Positions 51,423 to 59,760 of a DNA stretch of 64,000 nt are shown here, piece after piece (the stretch's first letter is position 1; each line of letters starts with the position of its first letter). The DNA lies in assembly GCA_964553875.1 (NCBI GenBank), contig CAZKNH010000004.1, positions 10,269-74,268 on the forward strand. The letters are read 5' to 3'. The position numbers and the translations under genes were made by a program. The DNA comes from ZC4RG20 sp964553875. Lineage in GTDB: Bacteria > Pseudomonadota > Gammaproteobacteria > Steroidobacterales > Rariloculaceae. The notes below the pieces were generated by a model. That model was not told the DNA's origin and did no database searches. It saw nothing but the letters and a program-made list of their open reading frames with translations.

Positions 51423-51635
51423 TATTCAGTGACTGCCGCCGGACGCGCGGAGTCGGACCGGCGGACGTGCGGGCCGCAACGTCGTCGCGAAAGCGATCCG
51501 CGCACGTTGACCGTTTCGCTCCCGAGGTCGCGGTCTGCCTTGCACGGCGCGAAGGGCATGCGTAAGAATCGCGCGTGCCGCTTCCTGCAACCGGTCTCGC
51601 TCCCGCTCCTTCAACCGCTCGATGCACGGCTTCCG

Positions 51636-51986
51636 ATGAGGATACTGGTCGTAGAGGACGACGACGATTCGCGTGAGGGTTTGCGGATGCTGCTCGAGGC
51701 GTCGGGGCATCGAGTCGACACCGCGGCGACCGGGCCCGACGGACTCGCGAAGCTCGTCGCCGAAAGGCCGGATACCGCCATCGTCGACATCGATCTGCCA
51801 GGCATGAACGGCTACGAGATCGCCCGCCGGGCACGGCGGGTGCCGGAGCTCCAAAGCGTCAGGCTCATCGCTCTGACCGGCTACGGCCGCGACAAGGACC
51901 GTGCCGCCGCGCACGATGCCGGCTTCAATCTGCATCTGACGAAGCCCGTCAGCTTCGCGACGCTCCGCCGCCAGATCGAGCGCTGA
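51636..51986 (+). CDS. Stand-alone response regulator receiver
   Basis: The 116-residue CheY-like domain has the acidic pair (VVEDDDDS), the phospho-acceptor Asp51 (AIVDIDLPGMNGYE), a conserved Thr (IALTGYGRD) and the Lys (LHLTKPVS). No output domain follows, so it works as a shuttle or through protein contact. The receiver is closest in style to those on the hybrid kinases at 34114 and 54551. The ATG lacks a ribosome site; the open frame continues upstream, so the N-terminus may be longer. Confidence 0.82.
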   Translation: MRILVVEDDDDSREGLRMLLEASGHRVDTAATGPDGLAKLVAERPDTAIVDIDLPGMNGYEIARRARRVPELQSVRLIALTGYGRDKDRAAAHDAGFNLHLTKPVSFATLRRQIER

Positions 51987-52078
51987 CGGCCGCGCGCCCC
52001 TCGTCTTGCGTCGCTCTCCGTGGCACGGCTCTTGCTTCGGAGCGTCCGGCGCCGAAACGTCTAACCTGAGGAGTCGAG

Positions 52079-52552
52079 ATGGCTGCGGTAAACGCGACGA
52101 ACGCGATCGATCTGCTGCGCGAGGATCACGACAAGGTGCGCGACCTTCTGTCCCAATTGGCGAGCACGACCAATCGCGCGGCGAAGAAGCGCAGCGATCT
52201 GCTGCAGAAGATCAAGAAGGAATTGATGATCCACACGCAGATCGAGGAGGAAATCTTCTACCCTGCGTTCCGCGACTCGAAGGCCGAGGAGAGCAAGAAG
52301 CTCTATCACGAAGCGAAGGAAGAGCATCGCGCGGTCGAAGAGCTCGTGCTGCCCGACGTCGAGAGCACGGAGCCCGCGAGCGACGAGTTCGCGGGGCGCG
52401 TCAAGGTCCTGAAGGACATGATCGAGCACCACGCCGAGGAAGAGGAGAACGAGCTCTTTCCGAAAGCCAAGAAAGCGCTCAGCAAGGAAGAGCTCGAGGA
52501 GCTTGGCGAGCGGATGGCGGAGCGCAAGCAGGAGCTCGAGAAAGAGTTCTGA
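52079..52552 (+). CDS. Hemerythrin HHE-domain protein
   Basis: The 157-residue helical protein has the hemerythrin pattern: LLREDHDKV, then IHTQIEEEIFYPAF, EEHRAVEEL and EHHAEEEENELFPKAKK. These supply the His and Glu ligands of a di-iron site. It is heavily charged and ends in a long Glu/Lys helix. Such proteins bind oxygen, nitric oxide or iron and often belong to stress regulons; the function here is inferred. GAGGAG before the ATG supports the start. The next gene starts 20 bases later, so the two are probably cotranscribed. Confidence 0.9.
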   Translation: MAAVNATNAIDLLREDHDKVRDLLSQLASTTNRAAKKRSDLLQKIKKELMIHTQIEEEIFYPAFRDSKAEESKKLYHEAKEEHRAVEELVLPDVESTEPASDEFAGRVKVLKDMIEHHAEEEENELFPKAKKALSKEELEELGERMAERKQELEKEF

Positions 52553-52571
52553 CCGAAGAGGGCGCGCTCGC

Positions 52572-54287
52572 GTGTACTTCGTCGCGCTCGCCACCGACTA
52601 CGACGGCACCCTCGCGCATGGCGGCGTCGTATCGGCCGAGGCCCTCGCGGCGCTCGGCCGACTGAAGGAGACGGGCAGGCGCCTGATCCTCGTCACCGGG
52701 CGCGAGCTCGACGATCTCGAACGCGTCTGCCGCGACGTCCACATATTCGACCGGGTCGTCGCCGAGAACGGCGCGGTGCTGCTCGATCCCGCGACCGGCG
52801 CCCAGCGGGTGCTCGGCGAGCCGCCGCCCGAAATCTTCATCGAGCGCTTACGCGCGCGGCGGGTCGAGCCTTTGTCCGTGGGGCGGGTCATCGTCGCGAC
52901 ATCGGAGCCTGCGGAGAAAACGGTTCTCGACGTGATTCGGGAGCTCGGGCTCGAGCTCCAGATCATCTTCAACAAGGGCGCGGTCATGGTTCTGCCAGCG
53001 GGCGTGAACAAGGCGACCGGGCTCGCCGCTGCGCTCGAAGAGCTCGGCATCTCCGCGCACAACGTCGTCGGCGTCGGCGACGCCGAGAACGATCACGCGT
53101 TCATGCGCGCATGCGGCGCGTCCGCGGCGGTCGCGAATGCTCTGCCGATGGTGAAGGCCGAAGCCGACCATGTGCTCGACGCGGCGCACGGCGACGGCGT
53201 CATCGAGCTCGTGGAGCGCATGATCGCGGACGACTCGACGCTCGTGCCCGAACGGCACGCGATCATCGTCGGGACCGCCGCGGGTGGAGCGGACGTCGCG
53301 ATCTTGCCGCACGGCGGCAGCGTGCTGATCGCCGGAACGTCGGGGGTCGGCAAGTCGACCCTCGCGACCGCGCTGACGGAGCAGATGGCCGAGCGCGGCT
53401 TCGAGTTCTGCGTGTTCGATCCCGAAGGGGATTACGGCGAGCTCGACCATGCCGTCACGATCGGCGACGCGCAAACGGCGCCGCAGAGCGACGAAGCCCT
53501 GAAGCTGCTCGAGCAGCACGGGACGAACGTCGTGATCAACACGCAATGCTTCACGATGGCGGAGCGGCCGATGTACTTCGCCGCGCTGCTTCCGCAGATT
53601 GCGGCTCTGCGTGCTCGAACGGGCCGTCCTCACTGGCTCCTGATCGACGAGGCGCATCATCTGTTGCCGGCGAGCCGGGCCGACTTGCCGGTCGTGCTGC
53701 CGGACTCGCTGCCGGCCGTGGTGCTGATCACCGTGCATCCGGAGGCGCTGTCGGCCGCCGTGCTCGAGAAGGTCGGGACGGTGATCGCCATAGGGGAGCA
53801 TGCGGCCGACGTGCTCCGCGCGTTCTGCGAGGCCGTCGGGCGCGCGGCGCCCGCGAATGTGCCGGTGCCCGGGCCCGACGAGGCCGTCGTGCTCGACGTG
53901 CGCCACGGTGCCGCGCCGCGCCTCGTGCAGGCTGCGGCCCCGCGGCAAGCGCATCGCCGTCACACGCTGAAGTACGCGGAAGGGCGGCTCGGCGAGGATC
54001 GGAGCTTCTACTTCCGCGGTCCGGACGGACGGCTGAACCTGCGTGCACACAATTTGATGCTTTTCGTCGAGCTTGCCGACGGGGTCGATGACGAGACGTG
54101 GGAGCATCACCGTCGGGCGAGGGATTACTCCGCGTGGTTTCGCGACGCGATCAAGGACGAGGCGCTCGCGTCCGAGGTCGCCGAGATCGAAGCGGACGAA
54201 GCGCTTGATGCGCGCGCGAGCCGAAGGGAGATCGCGGAGGCGGTCCGCCGTCGCTACACGGTGCCGGCCGAGAGCGCGGAACGCTGA
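52572..54287 (+). CDS. HAD-IIB phosphatase fused to a HerA-like P-loop ATPase
   Basis: The 571-residue product joins two domains. Residues 1-215 form a Cof-type HAD phosphatase with TDYDGTLA (Asp9, Asp11), LVTGRELDD, the lysine in GVNKATG (Lys147) and GVGDAENDHAF (Asp170, Asp174). Residues 230-430 form a P-loop domain with Walker A GTSGVGKST (255-263), DPEGDY (283-288, as in HerA/VirB4-type ATPases) and Walker B LLIDEAHHLLP (DE at 359-360). The C-terminal part (about 460-571) is of unknown fold. The GTG start has GAAGAGGG upstream and follows the hemerythrin gene by 20 bases. The substrate of either domain is unknown. Confidence 0.8.
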   Translation: MYFVALATDYDGTLAHGGVVSAEALAALGRLKETGRRLILVTGRELDDLERVCRDVHIFDRVVAENGAVLLDPATGAQRVLGEPPPEIFIERLRARRVEPLSVGRVIVATSEPAEKTVLDVIRELGLELQIIFNKGAVMVLPAGVNKATGLAAALEELGISAHNVVGVGDAENDHAFMRACGASAAVANALPMVKAEADHVLDAAHGDGVIELVERMIADDSTLVPERHAIIVGTAAGGADVAILPHGGSVLIAGTSGVGKSTLATALTEQMAERGFEFCVFDPEGDYGELDHAVTIGDAQTAPQSDEALKLLEQHGTNVVINTQCFTMAERPMYFAALLPQIAALRARTGRPHWLLIDEAHHLLPASRADLPVVLPDSLPAVVLITVHPEALSAAVLEKVGTVIAIGEHAADVLRAFCEAVGRAAPANVPVPGPDEAVVLDVRHGAAPRLVQAAAPRQAHRRHTLKYAEGRLGEDRSFYFRGPDGRLNLRAHNLMLFVELADGVDDETWEHHRRARDYSAWFRDAIKDEALASEVAEIEADEALDARASRREIAEAVRRRYTVPAESAER

Positions 54288-54550
54288 TCCCGCCGACACC
54301 GCAGGACGACGAGCGAGCCGCGCCGGGCTCGGGGCATGTCCGCCGAGCGCAAGCGCAAGGTCGCCGCAACGCGACGCGGCCCCCGCGCAACACCCGACGC
54401 GGTTGCCTCGAAAGAGCGTGTCCGCCAGCGCAGCGCCGCAGTCACTCTTGCGGACGATGGCTCCGGTTTGGCGTAATGCCGATCTTTTCGACGCAGGCAG
54501 CGCGATGGCCGCGCCGCCGTCTTCGCATCCAACGACGGAGCGATCATTTC

Positions 54551-56122
54551 GTGAACGACGATCCGTTCGCCGCCTCTACCCAGACGACGGCGCGACGCGC
54601 GCGGGCAAGCCGGAGGCGGAGCGAAGCGGATCACCGCGTTCTCGTGCTCGTCGGGCACGATGACGAAGAGGTGCTCGTGCGCTCCGCGGGGGACAAGGCA
54701 AGCGTCGAGCTCTGCTTCGCGCGCGATATGCCGGAGCTCGCGAGATCGATCGCGGCCGGAGCAGGCGCGGCGCTTCTATCCGACACCGCGCTCGGCGCGG
54801 GACTCGCGGAGCTGCGCCGTGTGCTCGACCGCCAGCGCAAGTGGTCGGAGCTCCCAATCATCGTGCTTTTCACCGAGGAGGCGTCGCCGACGACGCTCGA
54901 TGCGCTCGAAGAGTTCGAGCTGCACGCGCGCGTGAAGCTCGCGTTGCTGCATCGGCCCGTTCCGGTGGTCTCGCTCGCGAGCGCGTTGCGCTCCGCATTG
55001 AAGTCGCGCCGCCGGCAGTACGAGGTACGTGACTTGCTCGCGCGGCTGAACAAGGACGTCCGGCTGCGGGATCAGTACCTCGCGATGCTCGGCCACGAGC
55101 TCCGCAACCCGCTGAACTCGATCGGCTACGTGGCCGAGATTTTCTCGATGGCAGGCGATGCGCTCGCGCCCGAGCAGACGCGATGGGGCGCCGAGGTGAT
55201 CGGCAGGCAGCTCAAGCACCTGTCGCGGCTGCTCGATCAGCTTCTCGACGTCGCTCGCGTGCAGCGCGGCAAGATTCGGCTCGAAGCGGTCGCGGTCGAT
55301 CTGCGCGCGATCGCACGCCGCAGCGCCGAGACGTTCGACCCCGCCGCGAAGCGGCGCGACTTCGCGCTCGTGATGCCGAGGGAGCCCGTGCTCGTGCGGG
55401 GAGATCCGCTGCGCCTCACGCAGATCGTCGAGAGTCTGCTCGACAATGCGTTCAAGTACACGGAGGAGGGCGGAAGGATCCGGCTCTCCCTGTCGTCGGG
55501 CGTCGAGGCGCGGTTGACCGTGACCGACGACGGTCGCGGGATCAAGCCGTCGATCGTGCCTTACGTGTTCGAGCCGTTCTTCCAGGACGAGACGCCGCAC
55601 GCCGCGGGATCCCGCGGGCTCGGGCTCGGGCTCACGATGGCCGAGAATCTGACCCGGCTGCACGGCGGGCAGATCAGCGCGCGCAGCGCAGGGATCGGGC
55701 ACGGCGCGGAGTTCGAGGTGCGCTTGCCGCTTGCGGAGCTGCCGACAGCGGCGGGCGAGCGGTCCGACGCGCTCGTGCGCGCATTGCATCTGCTCGTCAT
55801 CGAGGACGATGCCGACAGTGCCGATGCGCTCGCGCTGCTCCTCCGGTCGCTCGGCCACGACGTCTCCGTCGCGTACGACGGCGAGAGCGCACTGCACGAG
55901 ATCGACGAGCACGCCTTCGATCTCGTCATCGTCGATATCGGTCTGCCGGACATCCGCGGCGAGGAGGTCGCCGAGCGGATCCGTCGACAGCTCGGCTCGC
56001 AGGCGCCGCGGATCGTCGCATTGACGGGCCGTGCGGCGTCGGACAACGCGGACGCATTCGACGAGTTCCTGCAGAAGCCCGTTCGACGGGAACAGGTCGA
56101 GCGGCTGCTCGCAGCCGTGTAG
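54551..56122 (+). CDS. Soluble hybrid histidine kinase with degenerate N-terminal receiver
   Basis: The 523-residue product has no transmembrane helix. Residues 28-150 resemble a receiver (HRVLVLVGHDDEEVLV, LPIIVLFTEE) but the phospho-acceptor Asp is replaced near GAALLSDTAL. A HisKA domain follows with LAMLGHELRNPLNSIG (His182), then an HATPase domain (DNAFKYTEEGG, DDGRGI, GLGLGLTMAENL) and an intact C-terminal receiver (LLVIEDDADS, LVIVDIGLPDIRGEE). I chose the GTG at 54551, with ACGGAG upstream; the ATG at 54476 lacks a ribosome site. The 263 bases before this start hold no other feature I can name. The stop abuts the opposite GMC gene. Confidence 0.82.
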   Translation: MNDDPFAASTQTTARRARASRRRSEADHRVLVLVGHDDEEVLVRSAGDKASVELCFARDMPELARSIAAGAGAALLSDTALGAGLAELRRVLDRQRKWSELPIIVLFTEEASPTTLDALEEFELHARVKLALLHRPVPVVSLASALRSALKSRRRQYEVRDLLARLNKDVRLRDQYLAMLGHELRNPLNSIGYVAEIFSMAGDALAPEQTRWGAEVIGRQLKHLSRLLDQLLDVARVQRGKIRLEAVAVDLRAIARRSAETFDPAAKRRDFALVMPREPVLVRGDPLRLTQIVESLLDNAFKYTEEGGRIRLSLSSGVEARLTVTDDGRGIKPSIVPYVFEPFFQDETPHAAGSRGLGLGLTMAENLTRLHGGQISARSAGIGHGAEFEVRLPLAELPTAAGERSDALVRALHLLVIEDDADSADALALLLRSLGHDVSVAYDGESALHEIDEHAFDLVIVDIGLPDIRGEEVAERIRRQLGSQAPRIVALTGRAASDNADAFDEFLQKPVRREQVERLLAAV

Positions 56123-57655
56123 CTACGGCTGAGGACGGCGCCGCACGAGCGGAATCGGCGTGGCCAAGGTCGCGACGGCCGGCGTGCGCGGCGGTTTCGA
56201 CGTCGCCCGTGCACACCACCGCGCACGCGCGCTGATGTGCTCCGCGAGGCGATGCGCGAGCGCCGCGACGGTCAGGGCTGGCGGGACCGCGCCGCCGCGC
56301 GGAAATGTCGCCGCGCCGCACACGTAGAGGTTCGGGCTCGAGTGAACGCGCAGCGTGGCGTCACAGACGCTCGTGCGCGGGTCGGCGCCGATGCGGCAAG
56401 TTCCGGCAAGAGAGCCGGCCCATTCGATATCGTGCTGCGAGCGTGCGCCGGCGCCGAGCCGCTCGAGCCAGCGGTCGAGCCACGCGCGCGTGCGTGCGAT
56501 CAGCGCGAGATCCTCGACCGAGTACTCGAAGACGAGCCGTGCGCAAGGATCCCCGAAGGCGTCGAGCGACGCCGGCGACAACGTCACACGGTTGACGTCC
56601 GTCGGGACCGTCTCGATGCGACATGCGAGCGTGACGGCCTCTCGTCGAAGCGCCGCGTCGGCGAGCCGTGTGCGCCAGCCTATGGATCCCGTGCGCCACG
56701 CGCCGACGAATCCGACGGCGGAACGCTCGAAGAAAGGATGCACGGCGCCGAGACCGTCTCGACGGAACATCTGGTGGAACTGCTCCGTGTGCAGCGGTGC
56801 CGGCAGCCGCGGCCGGCGGCCGAGCCGCTCTATTCGGCCGTGCGCGCGCACGATCGCCTGGTCCGTGAGACCGCGCCCGACGCGAGCGAGGTCATTGCCC
56901 AAACCATGCGGGAAGCGAGGAGATCGCGACAAGAGCAGGAGCCGCGGCGTCTCGACGGCACCCGCCGCGGCGACGAACGTCGCGGCACGTGCGGTTTTGC
57001 TCGTGCCGTCCGGCGCGCGGCAATCGGCGCCGATCACACGACCGTTTCCGTCCGTGACGAACCGCGTGACGGTCACGCCCGATACGAACGTGCCGGTCCG
57101 TGACTGGACGAACTCGGGCAAGAGCTCGATCGAGACGTCGAATGTCGTGCGGCCGCGGCCGGGTGTCGCGCGTGCCGCGCCTTTCACGTCGATACCGTGC
57201 CGTCGGAGCAGCGCGGCGAGCGCCGCATCGAAACGATCCGGTTCGTACTGCGGCAGCTCGCGGCCCGGCGCGGGCGGCGTCTGGCGTACGCGGAGCATTC
57301 GTTCGGCCGCACGGTAGTGCGGCTCGAGATCCGCGTAGCCGATCGGCCACGGGTTCGACCGGCGGTTGTACGGGTGCACGCGGAAATCGCCCGGATCGAG
57401 GCGCTCGCAGACGTCGTGCCAGACGTGCGCTCCGCCGCTCTTCCGGGGGGACTCTGGCGGCAGCCGATGCGGCGCTTCGCCGGCCGTCTCGTGCTTCGAA
57501 TCGCGGTGGGTGCGCGAATCGACGAGCAGCACGCGCAGCCCTGCTCGTACGAGCTTCAAGCCGAGCACGGTCCCCGCGATGCCGGCCCCGGCAATGCAGA
57601 CATCGTACGGCTCGGTTGCATCGAGCGCTTCGAAGTTGCGGGCCGATCTACCCAT
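56123..57655 (-). CDS. GMC-family oxidoreductase with altered active-site residues
   Basis: The 510-residue product has an N-terminal FAD motif (DVCIAGAGIAGTVLGLKLV), the middle GMC segment ending FVAAAGAVETPRLLLLS, and the C-terminal FAD strand NLYVCGAATFPRGGAVPPAL. The family normally has H-P-M-G-T and N-P-T-L-T, giving the catalytic His and Asn; here these read S-L-A-G-T and P-P-A-L-T, so both are replaced. FAD binding looks intact but oxidase chemistry may be lost or changed. Its partner genes are not obvious. The start is the only ATG near the FAD motif. The gene runs tail-to-tail with the hybrid kinase with no gap. Confidence 0.82.
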   Translation of the reverse strand: MGRSARNFEALDATEPYDVCIAGAGIAGTVLGLKLVRAGLRVLLVDSRTHRDSKHETAGEAPHRLPPESPRKSGGAHVWHDVCERLDPGDFRVHPYNRRSNPWPIGYADLEPHYRAAERMLRVRQTPPAPGRELPQYEPDRFDAALAALLRRHGIDVKGAARATPGRGRTTFDVSIELLPEFVQSRTGTFVSGVTVTRFVTDGNGRVIGADCRAPDGTSKTARAATFVAAAGAVETPRLLLLSRSPRFPHGLGNDLARVGRGLTDQAIVRAHGRIERLGRRPRLPAPLHTEQFHQMFRRDGLGAVHPFFERSAVGFVGAWRTGSIGWRTRLADAALRREAVTLACRIETVPTDVNRVTLSPASLDAFGDPCARLVFEYSVEDLALIARTRAWLDRWLERLGAGARSQHDIEWAGSLAGTCRIGADPRTSVCDATLRVHSSPNLYVCGAATFPRGGAVPPALTVAALAHRLAEHISARARWCARATSKPPRTPAVATLATPIPLVRRRPQP

Positions 57656-57709
57656 ACTCTTTGCGATGCGCCGGCCGATCGCTGCCGCCTTCCGCCGCGC
57701 GGTGCGCGG

Positions 57710-57811
57710 TTAGGTCGAAGCGGCCACAGCTGCGATGATCGTCCAGAAAACCGCTCCTAGTCCCGCCCCGAGCAGAATGCCTTCCACGGCTCTGGCGTCT
57801 TCCTCGGCCAT
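57710..57811 (-). CDS. 33-residue single-helix membrane protein
   Basis: A very short frame begins MAEEDARAVEGILLGAGLG and ends with a hydrophobic helix (AVFWTIIAAVAAST). The acidic N-terminus and single membrane helix look like a small membrane protein. AAGGG lies upstream of the ATG at moderate distance. It sits between the GMC gene (same strand, 54 bases downstream) and tamA (divergent). No family is known to me. Confidence 0.5.
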   Translation of the reverse strand: MAEEDARAVEGILLGAGLGAVFWTIIAAVAAST

Positions 57812-57945
57812 GTTCACGAATCCCTTCTTGCGAGAACCGCTCCGATGCAAGGCCCGTGCCATGCAAAAATCGACCGCCGGACCAGCGGCTGCGCGCGCGT
57901 CGAAGCCTTGGGCCGCGCTGCGCATGTCATCATTAGCGCCGAAGC

Positions 57946-59760
57946 ATGAGCACGAGGAAACACATCGTCCGCCGTCGACCGACGATCGCGTGGGTGCTCG
58001 CCGTCGCCTTCGCGGCGTCGGCGCACGCGGCCGTCGAGGTGCGCGTCGAGGGTCTCGGCGACGAGCTCGCACGCAACGTGCGGGCCTTTCTGTCGATCGC
58101 CGAGCTCGAGGACGCCGGACGGGACGCAGCTGCTCCCTCCGAAGACGAGCGGGATGACGGGTCCCCGGAGGACGACGAGGACGCGACGGAGGCGAGGATC
58201 CGCCGGCTGCACGCCGCGGCGGAAGGCGAGATCGCGGCCGCGCTGCAGCCTTTCGGATACTACGAGCCGGCCGTGACGGCGACGCTCGAGCGCGACGGCG
58301 ACGATTGGGTCGCGCGCTACGTCGTCGATCCCGGCCCGCCGACGACGATCACCGAGGTCGACATCCGCGTCGTTGGCGAAGGCGCCGACGACCCGGCGGT
58401 GCGCGCCGCTCGGCAGGCGATCACGCTCGCGCCCGGTCAAGTGCTCCGACATGCGCGCTACGAGGCCGCGAAGCAGGCGCTGTTCGATGCGGCGTACAAC
58501 GCAGGCTTCATCGACGTCATGTACCGGCGCTCCGAGCTGCGCGTGCACCGTGCGCGGCGCGAGGCGTCCGTCCACCTCGAGCTCGATACCGGCCCCCGCT
58601 ATTACTTCGGCGACATCACGATCGAGCAGGACATCCTGTACGAGAGCTTCGTCGAACGCTTCGTGCCGATTCGCCGCGGCGAGCCTTTCGATACCGACCG
58701 GCTCCTGCAGCTGCAGATCGCGCTGAACGACAGCGGCTATTTCAGCGACGTCGTGATCGACGTCGAGCGCGAGCGCGCCGAGGGTCACCACATCCCGGTC
58801 GTCGTGCGCACGACGCCGCGGCGCACGCAGGAGTACACCGTCGGCCTCGGCTACGGCACCGACACCGGGCCGCGCGTGAGCCTCGGCGTCGAGCTGCGCC
58901 GCATCAACCCTCGCGGGCACCGTTTCACGTCCGATCTGCGTCTGTCGAGCATCGAGCAGGCGATCGCCGCCGAATATCGCATTCCGCGCGAGCGCAATCC
59001 GTTGACCGATTTCCTCGCGCTGCGCGGCTCGCTCGGCAATCAGGAGATCGGCGACTGGGAGACCCGTCAGCAGTCGCTCGGCGCCTCGTGGCACGACGCG
59101 TGGCGCAGCTTCCAACGGCGGCTCTACCTCGGCATCCAGCGCGAGGAGTTCTGGACCACGCTCACCCCGTCGACCGTCGAGGCGATCCTCTTCGGCGGCG
59201 CGCAGCTGACGCGCAAGGTTGCCGACGATCCGCTCGTCCCGAGACGAGGGTACTCGTGGTCCGTGGACCTGCGCGGCGGCAGCGACGCGCTCGGATCCGG
59301 CACGTCGTTCGGGCGGCTCCATGCGAGCGCGAACGTCGTGCGCTCGCTCGGCGAGCGCGTGCGGGTGCTGCTCCGCGGCGAGTACGGCGCGATCAGCGCA
59401 TCGAAGTTCGAGCAGCTGCCGCCATCGCAGCGCTTCTACGCCGGCGGCGACGGGAGTGTCCGCGGTTACGCGTATCAGGCGCTCGGACCTCAGGATGAGA
59501 ACGGTGCACGGGTCGGCGGGCGTTATCTGCTCGTCGGCAGCGCCGAGCTCGAGATCCGCATCGTCGGCGACTACGGCGCCGCGCTTTTCTTCGATGCGGG
59601 CAATGCGGGCAATTCGGCGCGGCCGGATCTGTCGCGGGGCGTCGGCATCGGCGCACGCTGGCGTTCGCCTGTCGGCGTCGTCGGGCTCGACATCGCGCAT
59701 CCGCTCGACGATCCGGACACGGACTTTCGGATTCATTTGAGCGTGGGATCGGACCTGTGA
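57946..59760 (+). CDS. tamA: TamA, Omp85-family outer-membrane assembly factor
   Basis: The 604-residue outer-membrane protein has a signal peptide (about 1-28, ending SAHA), three POTRA-type domains, and a C-terminal beta-barrel. The barrel has the Omp85 motif FYAGGDGSVRGYAYQALGP and the final strand DTDFRIHLSVGSDL. It works with TamB in outer-membrane protein insertion. Within the first POTRA there is an acidic low-complexity insert (residues about 60-85, many Asp, Glu and Ser). The gene overlaps tamB at its stop (GTGA). The start lacks a strong ribosome site. Confidence 0.92.
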   Translation: MSTRKHIVRRRPTIAWVLAVAFAASAHAAVEVRVEGLGDELARNVRAFLSIAELEDAGRDAAAPSEDERDDGSPEDDEDATEARIRRLHAAAEGEIAAALQPFGYYEPAVTATLERDGDDWVARYVVDPGPPTTITEVDIRVVGEGADDPAVRAARQAITLAPGQVLRHARYEAAKQALFDAAYNAGFIDVMYRRSELRVHRARREASVHLELDTGPRYYFGDITIEQDILYESFVERFVPIRRGEPFDTDRLLQLQIALNDSGYFSDVVIDVERERAEGHHIPVVVRTTPRRTQEYTVGLGYGTDTGPRVSLGVELRRINPRGHRFTSDLRLSSIEQAIAAEYRIPRERNPLTDFLALRGSLGNQEIGDWETRQQSLGASWHDAWRSFQRRLYLGIQREEFWTTLTPSTVEAILFGGAQLTRKVADDPLVPRRGYSWSVDLRGGSDALGSGTSFGRLHASANVVRSLGERVRVLLRGEYGAISASKFEQLPPSQRFYAGGDGSVRGYAYQALGPQDENGARVGGRYLLVGSAELEIRIVGDYGAALFFDAGNAGNSARPDLSRGVGIGARWRSPVGVVGLDIAHPLDDPDTDFRIHLSVGSDL

